Below, piece after piece: positions 40,621-51,498 of a DNA stretch of 64,000 nt; position 1 is the first letter of the stretch; each line of letters begins with the position of its first letter. The position numbers and the translations under genes are program-made. This DNA is from Hermodice carunculata (Eukaryota > Annelida > Polychaeta > Eunicida > Amphinomidae), in contig OZ026623.1 of NCBI GenBank assembly GCA_964020975.1, positions 82,749,932 through 82,813,931 on the forward strand. Reading direction: 5' to 3'. The notes below the pieces were generated by a model. The model made no database searches, was not told where the DNA came from, and was given only the letters and a program-made list of their open reading frames with translations.

Positions 40621-41764
40621 GTTTGGAGCACTCTCTTACGTCTAAAATGAATTACATTAGATTTTGAGAGATTAATTTTTAAACCCCATTTGTCACACCA
40701 CTATTCCATAAAAGTTAACGTATTTTGTTAATTTTCCTCCTCGTCACTTAACAAAACTAAATCATCAACATATAAAAGTTAACAAATATGCGTTTCTCCG
40801 GCTTGAATTCCCATACCCAATTCATTTAGCTGTAGAACTAACTCCTTAATAAAGGTATTGAAAAGACAAAGGGACAAAACGTCCCCTTGCTGAACACCAT
40901 ATTCCGTGTTGAACCATAAATTTGGCCTACAAGGCAATTGAGTTGCTGACACAGTACCTGAATAAAGAGATCTTATAGCAAAATGCATCCTGCCCGAAAT
41001 GTAGTATTGTAATAGCTTATATAGCAACATTTCCCTGATAATACAATCGAACGCTTTTTCCATGTCTTTTAAAGCTAGAAACGTAGGTCAACCCTGGGTC
41101 AGTCTGCTCCTAATAACAGAACTTAAAACAAAAATTTGATCTTCACAAGATCTGTTCTTCCGAAAGCCAATTTGTTCATCTGTTAGTATATCAGCATATT
41201 CATAATAATCCTTTGTCCGAATTGTACAGCACACATGAATAAACTTTATTGATACATGATAATAAACTAATACTCCTGTAGTTAAGAGGTATATACAGAT
41301 CTTTGGTAGCACTTTTTGGAATAGGAGACACAAGAGCTCTCAGCCAGATCGTTGGGATTTGGCCAAACTGAAAACAAATCTGAAACAAGTTTTGGAGAGC
41401 TAATATTACAGAACTATCTTTAAAAATTTCGTTTGGAATTCTATCAACACCCACAGCTTTCTGACATTTAAGAATAGTAACAACACAGCTAGCTTCGTCA
41501 TATGTAATATTTCGATTTAAAACATCACTGCCATTGTCATTTGGTCTAACACTCTCCTCATATTCGTGAAGCTGATTCTTAACAACATTAAAGAATTGCA
41601 GAGCACTCCCGTCCAAGTTATCCGACCTATTATACAGTTTTGAAAACTCCGACGCCCATTTGTCTTTCACTTTATCTGTATCGGGTGTAAGCGCGCCAGC
41701 TTCATCATACTCTTCAGTTACAAATGAATTATCTTTACGCTTTCCGAGGTTTGGTCTGCGTTTT

Positions 41765-41834
41765 TTGTTTTGTTTTTTTTTTTTTTTTTTGTTTTTTTTT
41801 TTTTTTTTTTTTTTTGTTTTTTTGTTTTTTTGTG
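41765..41834. repeat. A-rich (poly-T on +) expansion in the LINE linker
   Basis: A T tract with scattered G on the plus strand encodes a lysine-rich run on the minus strand. It lies between FWDH and NLGKRK of the LINE linker, where relatives have only a few residues. Confidence 0.8.
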
Positions 41835-43979
41835 ATCCCAAAAAGACTTTGGGTCTTTTCCCGAGATATTTTCTACTTCTTCTAGCAACGTTGCTGTAAC
41901 CCCTCTCGGCCTGCAGATCGAGTTTTCTGTCAAACCTATGGCGAGCATCCTTGAACCTTTCATACAAAAAATATTTACATTATATCTTCTACCCGTATAA
42001 TTATGAAACTCCAATTGAGCTTCATGCATATTTTTCCACAATAATGTAAGAGATTCGTTCAAATATGGCTTATAGGATTTAAATTTTTTCTTACATTTCC
42101 CAGCCACACCACTATGGGGCCCATAACTATCACGTTCTTAAATCAATGTTGTACAAAAACTTTCGCAAGCGTCATCAATATCAGCTTGGTTGGCTTGGAT
42201 CCGTTGTAACTTTTCAATAATTTCTAAATTAGCTTGTCTCTATAAATCATTATTCCTAAACATCTCTGAGTCATGATCAAAATAGTATCTTTTTCGATGT
42301 GAGCCTTGAGCCTGGTTTTCAAAGCCCGTATCACCAGCTCTATGATTGTAGTCAGTGCTTGGAAAATGAGAGCAATAGACTTCACAGAAAAGTAAAGAAT
42401 GATCTGGGGGTTTACTTCTATTAGATATTAACGGGAACAAGTTATACTTGTCCATAACAGAGTTAGTTTTATAAACATGAAAATTTGAACACAATCCCAA
42501 ACAGTCCTACTGTACAGCCGTGTAGTCTACCAGCGAGCGACCTCTGGCGGTGATACACGTGAAACCATCAAAAGCCCCTTTAAAGCGACCGTTCAATACA
42601 CAAAGTTTGCCGTCTTTGATAAATTCTAAGAAAACTTCCCGTTTCTATCTTTTGAAATGCCAATGCTTTTCCTTTTTTAACACAGTCAATATGGATGTTG
42701 ACATCTTGCACAAAGACATGAAAATAAGATAGCATTGAAATTTGTGTATCTATTTCTAACTCCAATAGCTACAATACCATCAACACTCTTACCTAACACT
42801 GTTATCACATTATTTGCAAACAAAGTATTTTTGACTAGTATACCAACGCCACCTGAGCCTCGTAATGCATTTATATGTCCTCTTTGCCGGTTGCTTCCAA
42901 ACCACGTGTGTCCATTCACTGAAATAATCATCATCTTTGAGATGTGTTTCACTCAAACAAACAACGTCTGATTCAACTTCATTCAAAATTTCTTGCCTTA
43001 AATCAGAGTTTTCGTTGGTCCATCCATTTACGTTCCATGCCGAAACTCGTACTTTGGCGTAATTGTTCTCGTTGGACTGGGAACTGTCCCACGTAGTATT
43101 GCCGTCGCGCTCTCTATCATTGGTTGGAATTCTGCGTCGCCAGGGATTGCCATTATCCTGACCTGTCTCTCTTCCTGTGGATCCTCCCCGATCCCCGCCT
43201 TCCTGTCCAACAGCGACTGTCTTTTTCACCACACGTCCATTGCCAGAAACACGACATTGCTTCCCGTTGAGTAATTCGCTCAGGATGGTCTTGAAATTGA
43301 GCTCAATAAGCCGTTCCGCGTGACTTTGTCCCAAGCGCAGCCACGTCATTTTGCAACCTGCGATTTCTTTAAATGTTGAACTCGCGCAGCAACCCCATCT
43401 TCTCAGACTTGTTTTGCGGCTCAATTTTGACAATGGCTGGATTCCCGTTCCTGAGTGGCGTGCGTTCGCAACTGACGACCACCATATCTCTCAACCCAAG
43501 TTAGTGGTGAAACATGTCTATCATTTTCGCCTTAATATCCTCGTCATGCTCAAATTTAACATTAAAAGCCATGACGGTGACTTCTGGGTTGGAAGGCTCA
43601 CTATTTTTCATGGAAGAAAACCTCGAGGACTTCGACCCGCTTGGTAGCGTCCCCAATATGCTTGGACACGACCGCAAAATGAAGTTCAGTCTTTTTTCTA
43701 ACTGCTCAATAGGAGACATTCATTTTTAATTACGATCCTGTCCACTTTCTGTGTTGCCAGGGCAACAGACTGATGCTTCCACCATGATCAGAGCTGATTT
43801 GTATCATATACTACACAAACATCCACAAATAGCACCTTTTCCACCAATACAGAACCCATTTCTTAACAATTTATGTATCCTTTATGTTTCAAATATATGT
43901 TAATACATTTTCTTAAGATTATTCTGTGTTTGTGTTGTTTATTTTATTGAGAAAGCACTTTTAACCTTCCTAAATATAT

Positions 43980-44876
43980 GGATCTGCCCAGATGCAGGTG
44001 GGTCCCTCTTTTGCTCAATAAGTGTTAGAGTAGGACCGCATATAAATATGAATACATCCTATTCTCTACTCGAAAGACTGAAGGAGTCCGACTTCATATG
44101 GAAGTAATGTAAGCGCTGCTCCGTGGTCCTTCCTCGTAACTTGACCTAAGTATTTTTCATATATGAAGTTTGTATTAATTTTTCTGTTTGTACATAACTT
44201 CCCTTGATATTTAAGGTGCAACCCAATTGTTTTTTTCCCATCAATTTATAGAATTTTCCCTCAATTTGCCTTTCACCTTATCGAAATCTTCACGTCCTTC
44301 ATAATCCTTGTGCATTTATGTTCAATTTATCACAACATCTTCTGAAGAAAGTCATCCAGGAGTTGTCACCATTTTCTTGCATTTTCGTTTATTCTACCTT
44401 TGCGAGTCGTAATAATTCATCTTTTTTGGTTTGTACATGATTGTAGTATTTCATAATTGATATTACTATATCCGTGTCCAATAGTTATATCCTCAGTTGC
44501 CCCAAGACTGCCACATTTGTGGCTTTTCTATTTGTTCCAAGACCATATTTTTTTAAAAGCCATGCAGTGTTTAGTTTTCAACTGGGTATGAGTTGTAAAA
44601 TTTCTCCATCCATGAAACACCTTGGAGTTTTCATGCACCACCATATTTCTGAGCCATACAGTTCAATGGATTTTACTAGCTGGTCAAAAAGTTTAAAACA
44701 TAACCAGAGTGCTGCATTAGTCGTACCAAGGCATGCCTTCAGCTTAAACATACCATTCATTGCTTACTTGTACATGTTCTCCCTGGCGTGGGCTAAACTG
44801 TCCGTATTTGGCAATGTCACCCCTAGATACTTGTATTCACTGACATTTTCAAGACAGCTACCCCCGAAATAATGTC
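43980..44876 (-). mobile_element. LINE 3' fragment related to the preceding APE/RT LINE
   Basis: On the minus strand the fragment starts at the RT connection with GSCLENVSEYKYLGVTLPN (about 44815-44870). It continues through MYK, one stop, AMNGMFKLKACLG and KLFDQLVKSIELYGSEIWW (44578-44760). Decayed blocks follow: KKYGLGTNRKATNVAVLGQL, ISIMKYYNH, NSWMTFFRRCCDKLNI and TTEQRLHYF (to about 44090). The 3' limit is uncertain. Upstream RT and endonuclease are missing, and the break lies beside the CA/TA microsatellite at 44915-44995. The long plus-strand frame at 44474-44872 is only its antisense shadow. Confidence 0.75.
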
Positions 44877-44914
44877 TTTGTGTATACATATATGCAAATA
44901 CATAATCATACACA

Positions 44915-44935
44915 AACACACACACACAATACATA

Positions 44936-44995
<60 letters not shown>
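44915..44995. repeat. Compound (CA)n(TA)n microsatellite
   Basis: A short CA run is followed by a long TA run at 44938-44995. Confidence 0.95.
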
Positions 44996-44996
<1 letters not shown>

Positions 44997-44997
<1 letters not shown>

Positions 44998-46111
44998 GAT
45001 CTTCCATTAAGACCATTTCCATAAAGAGACCAGTTCTGTTTTCAGATCACTCCCCCTATTAAAAGTACATAAAGACAACACCGATCATCATCGTCATTAT
45101 CATCATCATCTGTCCCCTCCCCTTTTCTTCCTCCAAACGGGTCCCCCTGCCAATTAATTTATTTCTTCTCTTTAGCACCAGGTGGCGCTTTCAATCAATG
45201 GGGACCACAGACGCACTATTTCGCATGCAGGTAAAATGTCCTTGATTACATTGGCGCTTCATATCAAACACGGCGAGCCTAATCGTATTGTTAGTTTGGC
45301 ATATAAGCGCAAAGGAAACACGTTCAAACACAATTATGTACAGCTTTGTATCACTGGCAAGATGTCATAAGGGACGCTAAAAATTTACACCTGAGCCTGA
45401 GGTAAACGTGACCTGTTTTCCAAGGGCCATGCGTCTTCTATCGGGGATCATTCATTAAAATATTGAGGTTTGCTCATTAGCTTTGTCACTGCGATCTGTT
45501 TGACCATCTCCGAGTCCCATAGACCATTTTGGAGGTCGACTGACAAAATTAAAGGGTTTAATGTCGTTCAGAATTTTAACACCAAGCGATATTTAAATTG
45601 GAAAATAGAGAAGTTTTTGTCATTTCAGCTCACAAATGCACGATCAATATCGAAAATGGAAGTAACACGTCAGACATTTCACAGTTAACGTAGTGATCTA
45701 TATGTACCTATTTATTTGCTTTATTTATGGCTATACAACACTATGATGATGTATTGGTATATGTCAACAAAGTTCTTCCCTCATAAAACACCGACAGTTG
45801 TATGCATTGCTTTTGATGACATTTCATAACACAAACACTTCCAACCCCTTTGTGGGGGCCTTATCAGGGCCAGGAGATGTACCCACTGGGACTAAAATAG
45901 TCTGTAGCGACTCGGAAGCTCAGGCTGTTCCAATAAACAAAATAAATATATATATAGAAACCTCAAAGTTAAAACCAAATACAATGTCAAAGTTAAGACC
46001 AGCTGTTTTCACAATCGATCAAGCGGCCATGATGATCAAAAATGATACCAGTTTTAACTAATTGACAAAATCGATACATCATGTAATCTAGGTACATGCA
46101 TATAATACCCC
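44997..46111. other. Non-coding stretch upstream of MGAT3, with one possible exon
   Basis: At 45177-45231 a 55-bp segment lies between a strong acceptor (TTTCTTCTCTTTAG) and a donor (CAG|GTAAAA). It could be a 5' UTR or coding exon, but its start also overlaps a CTCF-like motif. A CAT-rich run lies at 45084-45109. Nothing else is recognised. Confidence 0.3.
45175..45188 (+). promoter_or_regulatory. CTCF-like core motif
   Basis: GCACCAGGTGGCGC matches 13 of 14 positions of the known animal CTCF core CCASYAGRKGGCRS. It lies about 2.9 kb upstream of MGAT3, between the LINE cluster and the gene. Weaker matches (12/14) occur at 42537-42550 (-), 50119-50132 (+) and 59695-59708 (-). Whether CTCF binds is not shown. 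Confidence 0.35.
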
Positions 46112-46260
46112 GCGTATATCTATGTTTGTATGTGTACAGAGATTTTTGTTGCATACAATGCCCAGCGTATATCTATGTTTGTATGTGTATAGAGATTTTT
46201 GTTGCATACAATGCCCAGCGTATATCTATGTTTGTATGTGTACCGAGATATTTGTAGTTC
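46112..46260. repeat. Three-copy tandem repeat, 53-bp unit
   Basis: GCGTATATCTATGTTTGTAT recurs at 46112, 46165 and 46218. Units 1 and 2 are nearly identical and the third diverges in its second half. Confidence 0.92.
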
Positions 46261-46921
46261 GAAGTTCGATATTTTGACAAGTAGGCCTGTTATATCTGCA
46301 TGGGCTTCGTTTTTTTGCATCCAAGTTATTGGCACAGGCTTTGACAAGGGCATACATTCCTGGCAAATATACAGTGAAATCTCGCTATTTAGACCACATA
46401 AGGGACTCAAAAGTTGACTTTAATGGGGGGGGGGGGGGGTAATGGGGACACATTTAAGGTCAAAACAGGCCTCTCCATTGGTAGTCTTAATATAGAAATG
46501 GTTTCTTTTTGGAGGTGTTCATAATTGCAGAATCTACTCTACATGAAATGCAGGCTGGGGATTACGGGAGAGATTTATTTTGTTCTCAAACCTTGAAATC
46601 TAATGTAACGTTTCGACGCTTATTGACTCCCAATGAACAAAGTTGTAGATGTATGCGTTCAACCGTATTTGTGTCATTCACATATATGTCTGAAATAATA
46701 TTTTTATAAAGAGAAATCTGTAGACAAGTGTGCTGAGGTTTGTTATGGTGTACGTTTTAAAGTGTCCGCATAATTTGCTCTCACCAGCAGTGTAACTTTT
46801 GAGCGTTAGCAACAAACGTGCTGCCCCAAAATTACTTGAAGGGATGTAATCGTGCATATAAGGAGATCGCATTATACAGTTCCGGGGGCGGGGGATTAAG
46901 AAACGTGATTGCTGCTAAATT
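46261..46921. other. Non-coding stretch, no gene seen
   Basis: It contains a G tract at about 46425-46438. Nothing else is recognisable. Confidence 0.5.
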
Positions 46922-47310
46922 TTACGTGAAATGAGCGAGTACATGGCGTGAAAAGTAAAAATTGGGAGTCCATAAGCGTTGAATGTTAAAATTCAATTGT
47001 ATTACGTCCGTGTTATGTGGCATTTCGTATATTGTCCCAATAACCTGTAGCAATATACCACTAACGTTAGTATTACTGTTTAACCCATGCATCGTGAACG
47101 GGACACCCAATTCCCATGTACTTGAACACTTTGGCCTTTCGCAGGTCTTATTACTATGCCAGTCTATGGCATCAAACACCGTTGCGCTGGCAAAGCCAAA
47201 GATGCGCAGCTGTTGTTTGGCCTGTGTGCCTGTTTTTGATGTCGTGGCTAGATCCCCACAAGATGCAACAAGGCCTATGCTGATGTCGCATACTATAAAA
47301 CATTTGAAAA
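46922..47310 (-). CDS. Possible coding exon, unknown function
   Basis: A minus-strand frame of about 128 codons runs from a strong acceptor (ATTTTCTTTCAG, read on the minus strand) to a TAA at 46922-46924. The frame enters in phase 1. It has five Cys and two NxT/NxS sequons, but no ATG at its start and no recognised family. The opposite strand is also open (46983-47396), so at least one of the two is a shadow. Chance frames of this length are expected a few times in a window of this size and base composition. Confidence 0.2.
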
Positions 47311-48031
47311 CTGAAAGAAAATTGCACTTTTACCGTCTTTACGGAGGTTTACCAAAGGATCTCTTCAAAATGCGCATGTTCGGCTGTTCACATTAGGCTT
47401 ACCTTGTCGCATCTCTCGTAAGAACTCACAATTTCACCAGCGGGGTGATACAACAGAGGGCTAGCAACAATACAATTAATTACATTCTACATTTATAGAG
47501 TATGATCCCAATTTTATAAATTAAAAATACTCACCTTTTTGTAGTTTTATAAAGGGTAAGCAGTAAGAATAATTTACTTGCTTGTAAAAACTAAAATAAA
47601 GACCAAAAGGGGTGCAAACAACAATGGGTTGAACAGCTTACTTTTGACTCATTCTAACTTCATTTAATTCCCAGTTAAAACCTGCAATCTTGACATGGTT
47701 CATTTGATCTGATTGGGTACTGTAGCCCAATTATGTGGAATTATTAATATGTTCCCACATAGTATGATTGAAGACATGTATCCACGAATTCGTTTTCCAG
47801 GTGTAAGTGCAATGGTGAGAAATCTGGTACTCCAAGCAGTCACGTATAAGAAAGGGGTGCTGGGACGGTCTTATCCCATTAGCAAAGATGGGCATTCGGT
47901 TTGCTAGAGGGCACTCTACGTTCAAGTCACCAGAGGATGAGCAAGGCTCCATGACTTTAGCGATTTTCTGTCTTCTTGCGAGGGAAATCATGAAAGTTAC
48001 CATTCAACAGCAAAGCCCTCCGAGCGTCTAT

Positions 48032-48055
48032 ATGTTTCAAATATCGGCGAGATGA
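48032..48055 (+). promoter_or_regulatory. Upstream ORF overlapping the MGAT3 start codon
   Basis: ATG at 48032 opens seven codons and ends in TGA at 48053-48055, overlapping the main ATG at 48052 as ATGA. If it is in the mRNA, ribosomes would finish the small ORF exactly at the main start. This arrangement is known to tie translation to re-initiation or leaky scanning. The 5' end of the transcript is not visible. Confidence 0.5.
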
Positions 48056-49725
48056 TAATAAGAAGGAACATCGTAACTGTTTTGAAATTTGTGATATTTT
48101 TTGCTGTTATGATCTTGGGCTATTTGCTATGGTACCACCATTATTTGGTTGGAAAACATCATGAAAACTTTGCGAGTTCATTGGGCAGATTACGTCCACG
48201 GGACAAGTTTCAGCAACCAAAGAAAGGTATAACTGAAACGAAAATACAAGAGTACTTGCCAGGCGGTGCAGGAAAGTATGACTTTGAGGAAGAAAATGAA
48301 GATCAGGGGAAACAAGACATGACAAGACACACAAGTCAAATGATTACAACAAAAGAATATTCCAATTACAAAGCAGATATTGTGACTCAACAACTTCAAA
48401 CAGATCCATTGCAAGAAATAACACACACCACAAAACCTAATATAGTATTAAAAACCAAATCCACAACACAGTTAACAAGTACGACAACCCAAACTATGGT
48501 TTGTGCCAAATTAACAGACCAGTCAAGTTTCCACACGGGTCCCATGTGTCTCGCGGAAGACAACACTCGGTATTTTACGACATTCAGAGGAGAACAGTGT
48601 CTTAATGAAGGTACGGCCAGGTTCAACAGTGGCCTCACAGGACGTCGTTGCAAGTGTAAAACCGGCTGGTATGGGTTTTCGTGCAGTCGGCCATCATCTG
48701 TACAGAATTCTAATTACCCGATTGAGTATGGTGTCGCAATAAGGAAAAAGCCCAGACGCATTATATATGGAATGCCATTCCTTGGTGAATTTGACTTGTT
48801 GGAAGCCCGCGTTAATGAGTTGGGTAAGCTGGTGGATCTGTATATATTTCTGGAGTCGAATTATACCGCTCGTGGAAAGCCTAAGAAAAGAGCGTTGCTG
48901 GAGAAGTTAAATCACGGTTTCCTTGATGGCATGCATGATAGAATTCTTTACGTATCCTTAGACCACTTCCCGCCAGCTGCAAGATACAACGGTTGGATCA
49001 TTGATGCATTATTACGTGACCATATTGGTGTTCATGGATTAAAAGATTTAGTAAAAAACGTCCGTAATGATGATATCTTTTTGCTGACAGACGCTGATGA
49101 AATTCCAAACAGAGAATCTGTCTTGTACCTCAAAGTCCATACTGGTTATCCGGAACCGTTTGGGTTTGTCTATCGCCATTCTGTGTTTGGATTTTTCTGG
49201 CAAAGAAAAATGAGTGACTTAGACTTACCCGGGATTTACACAGGATGCTCCGTTGGAATGCTAAAACATGTTTTTCAATATAGTGCCTACCAAATCCGAG
49301 CGCTTCCAAACAGTTTGCACGCACGTCCAGGAGAGGTTGATGCTTATAAAAAATTGAACATTGTCATAAGGATACACCCTTGGATATTTGGCACGAAGGA
49401 CGAACCAACAGGCTGGCACTGCTCTTGGTGCGCAAAGCCTGACGGGATACTTCAGAAGATGGTTGCTGCACATGTGAGTGACAAACCAAGATGGGCGAAT
49501 TATCGCAAAAAAAGAAATCTTGATTATATTAAGAATCTAGTCAAAACAGGAGTTTTCTTTGATGACAAAACAAAGTTTGTATCAGCCCACAGACTACAGC
49601 CAGGATTTGCACCAAAATATTTACTCAAAAACTTCGAAAAATATAAACACATCTTAAAGAATCCATATGTACCAGAAAATAAGACATTAACTGGTCAAGG
49701 TTCATCCGTTTTAACACGACATTAA
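48052..49725 (+). CDS. MGAT3: Beta-1,4-mannosyl-glycoprotein GlcNAc-transferase (GnT-III-like, GT17)
   Basis: This enzyme family adds the bisecting GlcNAc to the core mannose of N-glycans in the Golgi. The 557-residue product is a type II membrane protein. A short basic N-terminus (MIIRRN) is followed by a membrane segment at about residues 10-27. A Thr/Lys-rich stem runs to about 150, then an EGF-like Cys segment at about 151-211 ending CKCKTGWYGFSC. The GT17 domain is at about 235-535. Visible GT17 blocks are EFDLLEARVNELG, FLESNYTARG (sequon at N270), LYVSLDHFPP, the acidic metal-binding-type motif TDADEIP (346-352), GFFW, GWHCSWC (454-460) and FAPKYLLKNFEKYKHILKNPY. Human MGAT3 is 533 residues and also has a single coding exon. 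The start has a purine at -3, and the anchor follows at once. No breaks are seen. The substrate is inferred from the family; a diverged GT17 paralogue remains possible. Confidence 0.93.
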   Translation: MIIRRNIVTVLKFVIFFAVMILGYLLWYHHYLVGKHHENFASSLGRLRPRDKFQQPKKGITETKIQEYLPGGAGKYDFEEENEDQGKQDMTRHTSQMITTKEYSNYKADIVTQQLQTDPLQEITHTTKPNIVLKTKSTTQLTSTTTQTMVCAKLTDQSSFHTGPMCLAEDNTRYFTTFRGEQCLNEGTARFNSGLTGRRCKCKTGWYGFSCSRPSSVQNSNYPIEYGVAIRKKPRRIIYGMPFLGEFDLLEARVNELGKLVDLYIFLESNYTARGKPKKRALLEKLNHGFLDGMHDRILYVSLDHFPPAARYNGWIIDALLRDHIGVHGLKDLVKNVRNDDIFLLTDADEIPNRESVLYLKVHTGYPEPFGFVYRHSVFGFFWQRKMSDLDLPGIYTGCSVGMLKHVFQYSAYQIRALPNSLHARPGEVDAYKKLNIVIRIHPWIFGTKDEPTGWHCSWCAKPDGILQKMVAAHVSDKPRWANYRKKRNLDYIKNLVKTGVFFDDKTKFVSAHRLQPGFAPKYLLKNFEKYKHILKNPYVPENKTLTGQGSSVLTRH

Positions 49726-50010
49726 AGCTGTATGCATCTCTGTAAATTATATGTGGAATGTCAACAGATCTCAGAAATTTTGCTGTGGATATAAAGAAAA
49801 GGACAGGCCTGAATTTACAGACCTAACATTAAATATAAATCCATATATAATTATTTTTCAATTGACATTCATCATGCCACCACATCTACCATTTTACCAA
49901 TGATATTATGATAGACTGGTAATCAACGTGCATAAATGATCACAAATTTGTATACATGCATAAGCTGTGGTAAATAACAGGCAGGCAGACGGGGAAATAA
50001 AAATAAAGGT
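49726..50010 (+). terminator. MGAT3 3' UTR with AATAAA signals
   Basis: After the TAA, the first clear polyadenylation signals are two adjacent AATAAA hexamers at 49996-50001 and 50002-50007. They would give a 3' UTR of about 300 bases. The cleavage site itself cannot be placed. Confidence 0.5.
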
Positions 50011-50705
50011 TTAAAAGGAGAACTCTGGGGGAGTAAGTTTCATACATTTGTCTAAAATGTATCAAGAAATTATATCGTGGAATTTTCCGTTGAGCGTGAT
50101 CAACGCCAGTCGTGCTTTACACTAGAGGTCGCGCTAGCGGCATCAGCCATTTTGCTTTGTTATCAAAATACCAAGCTCTGCTTGGCAACTTTATAAAGAT
50201 TTTTCAGAACGGTTTGTATATATTGATAAAGTGGGGTTATCTGGAACCGCACAATTTCACAGGCCTGATGTTTTCGGAAAAAAAGTCAAACCAAACTTTC
50301 GTAAAATAAAATATACACGCGTATTTGAATCTCGTGAAGCAATACAGAGAAAGCAGGAAGACCCATATGACTATAATATTTTATTTTCTACATTAGATAG
50401 ATACTGGGCTGCCACTGGCCATTAGCCATAGGCTAATGAATGTGGAATTTGGCTAAACCAATTTTCGACCTTTTAGCCGAATTGGCTAAGGACATTTTTA
50501 TACACTAGCTTTAAAAATAGTTATACTGTTCTGTCATCGAACTGCCACCTATAAGTTGTAGAATGATCGAAAACGTAAGCAGAATTTGGTTCACATAATT
50601 TTAATTTCACTAAAAGATTCACGGGATGTGAGCCAAGTTGGCTAACAAAGTAAGATCCCTAGTGCAGGATCAGCACATACATATGTATAAATACATGCAC
50701 ACACT
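50011..50705. other. Non-coding stretch, no gene seen
   Basis: Short frames only (50112-50309 and 50231-50425). A 12/14 CTCF-like motif lies at 50119-50132. Confidence 0.5.
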
Positions 50706-50796
50706 ATGTATGTATGTACTGTATGTATGTGTGTATGTATGTATGTATGTATGTATGTATGTATGTATGTATGTATGTATGTATGTATGTATGTAT
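50706..50796. repeat. (GTAT)n microsatellite
   Basis: A TGTATGTA run, nearly uninterrupted. Confidence 0.95.
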
Positions 50797-51101
50797 TTAA
50801 TACAAAGAGAAACTTAACAAACCTAATTCTGTAAGCCCACGTACCGTTCCAACACTATCAAGTCCGATATTCTAAGAGCAAAGTCCTATTCCGTACCATT
50901 CACTGAAAAACAGCATAGTTCTAAATCACAATAGCATTAATTTATAAAAGGAACAACAAATCATATTCATAAAATTTGAAATTAGAAGAAAGTTTAAGGC
51001 ATTATTAGCCTTTATAAATTCGGGTCATCAACGGGGAACCAGCGCATGACTTGTTTTCATTAATCCCCGGACAAGTCATTCTGCCAACTGGCGGCACCAC
51101 G

Positions 51102-51102
<1 letters not shown>

Positions 51103-51199
<97 letters not shown>

Positions 51200-51207
51200 T
51201 ATACATG

Positions 51208-51262
<55 letters not shown>
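51103..51262. repeat. (GTAT)n and (TA)n compound microsatellite
   Basis: A short GTAT run passes into two long TA runs separated by ACACATATATATACATGTATG. A further (TA)n lies at 51457-51494. Confidence 0.95.
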
Positions 51263-51264
<2 letters not shown>

Positions 51265-51454
51265 AGTCAAGATTTGGTTGATATAAACCAGATTTTAAAC
51301 AAAATTATTGGTTTAAATTCTTAAAACTGTTTCCTTTATTTAATATCTTGAAACATGAGGCCATTATCAAGTTACATATACATAATTGTTGACATGAATA
51401 TTGTTGTATACTGTTGAATATGTATCTCTGTTGTCAATAAAGAAATCTTAAAAG

Positions 51455-51494
<40 letters not shown>

Positions 51495-51498
<4 letters not shown>

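Larger units (their letters stand above)
39327..43770 (-). mobile_element. Nearly full-length APE/RT LINE (CR1/L2-like group)
   Basis: All parts lie on the minus strand in the normal order. First is an ORF1-like part (43719-43501 and the N-terminus of 43433-42810: ERLIELNFKTILSELLNGKQ). Next is the AP-endonuclease: AWNVNGW (about 43040), CLSETHL (about 42950), GHTWFGSNR and RGSGGVGILVK (about 42840-42910), and SKPPDHSLLFCEV (about 42390). A linker contains DPKSFWDH (about 41840). RT follows: KCQKAVGVDRIPNEIF, LNYRSISLLS, YGVQQGD, catalytic YVDD at 40761-40772, and YKYLGIIF. The C-terminus has RAMKYFLGVHNKAP....GDMGWQKLKYR (40112-40366), then RLGILPIKIETGRYSP and CELC....HFVLTCPLY (39565-39954). 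The 3' tail is (ATTC)n at 39327-39366. Many frame changes and stops make it inactive. The exact clade was not determined. Confidence 0.88.

Noticed and set aside
44474-44872. 132-codon plus-strand frame
   Set aside because: The minus strand at the same place encodes recognisable LINE blocks (EYKYLGVTL, LFDQLVKSIELYGSEIWW), so this frame is their antisense shadow.
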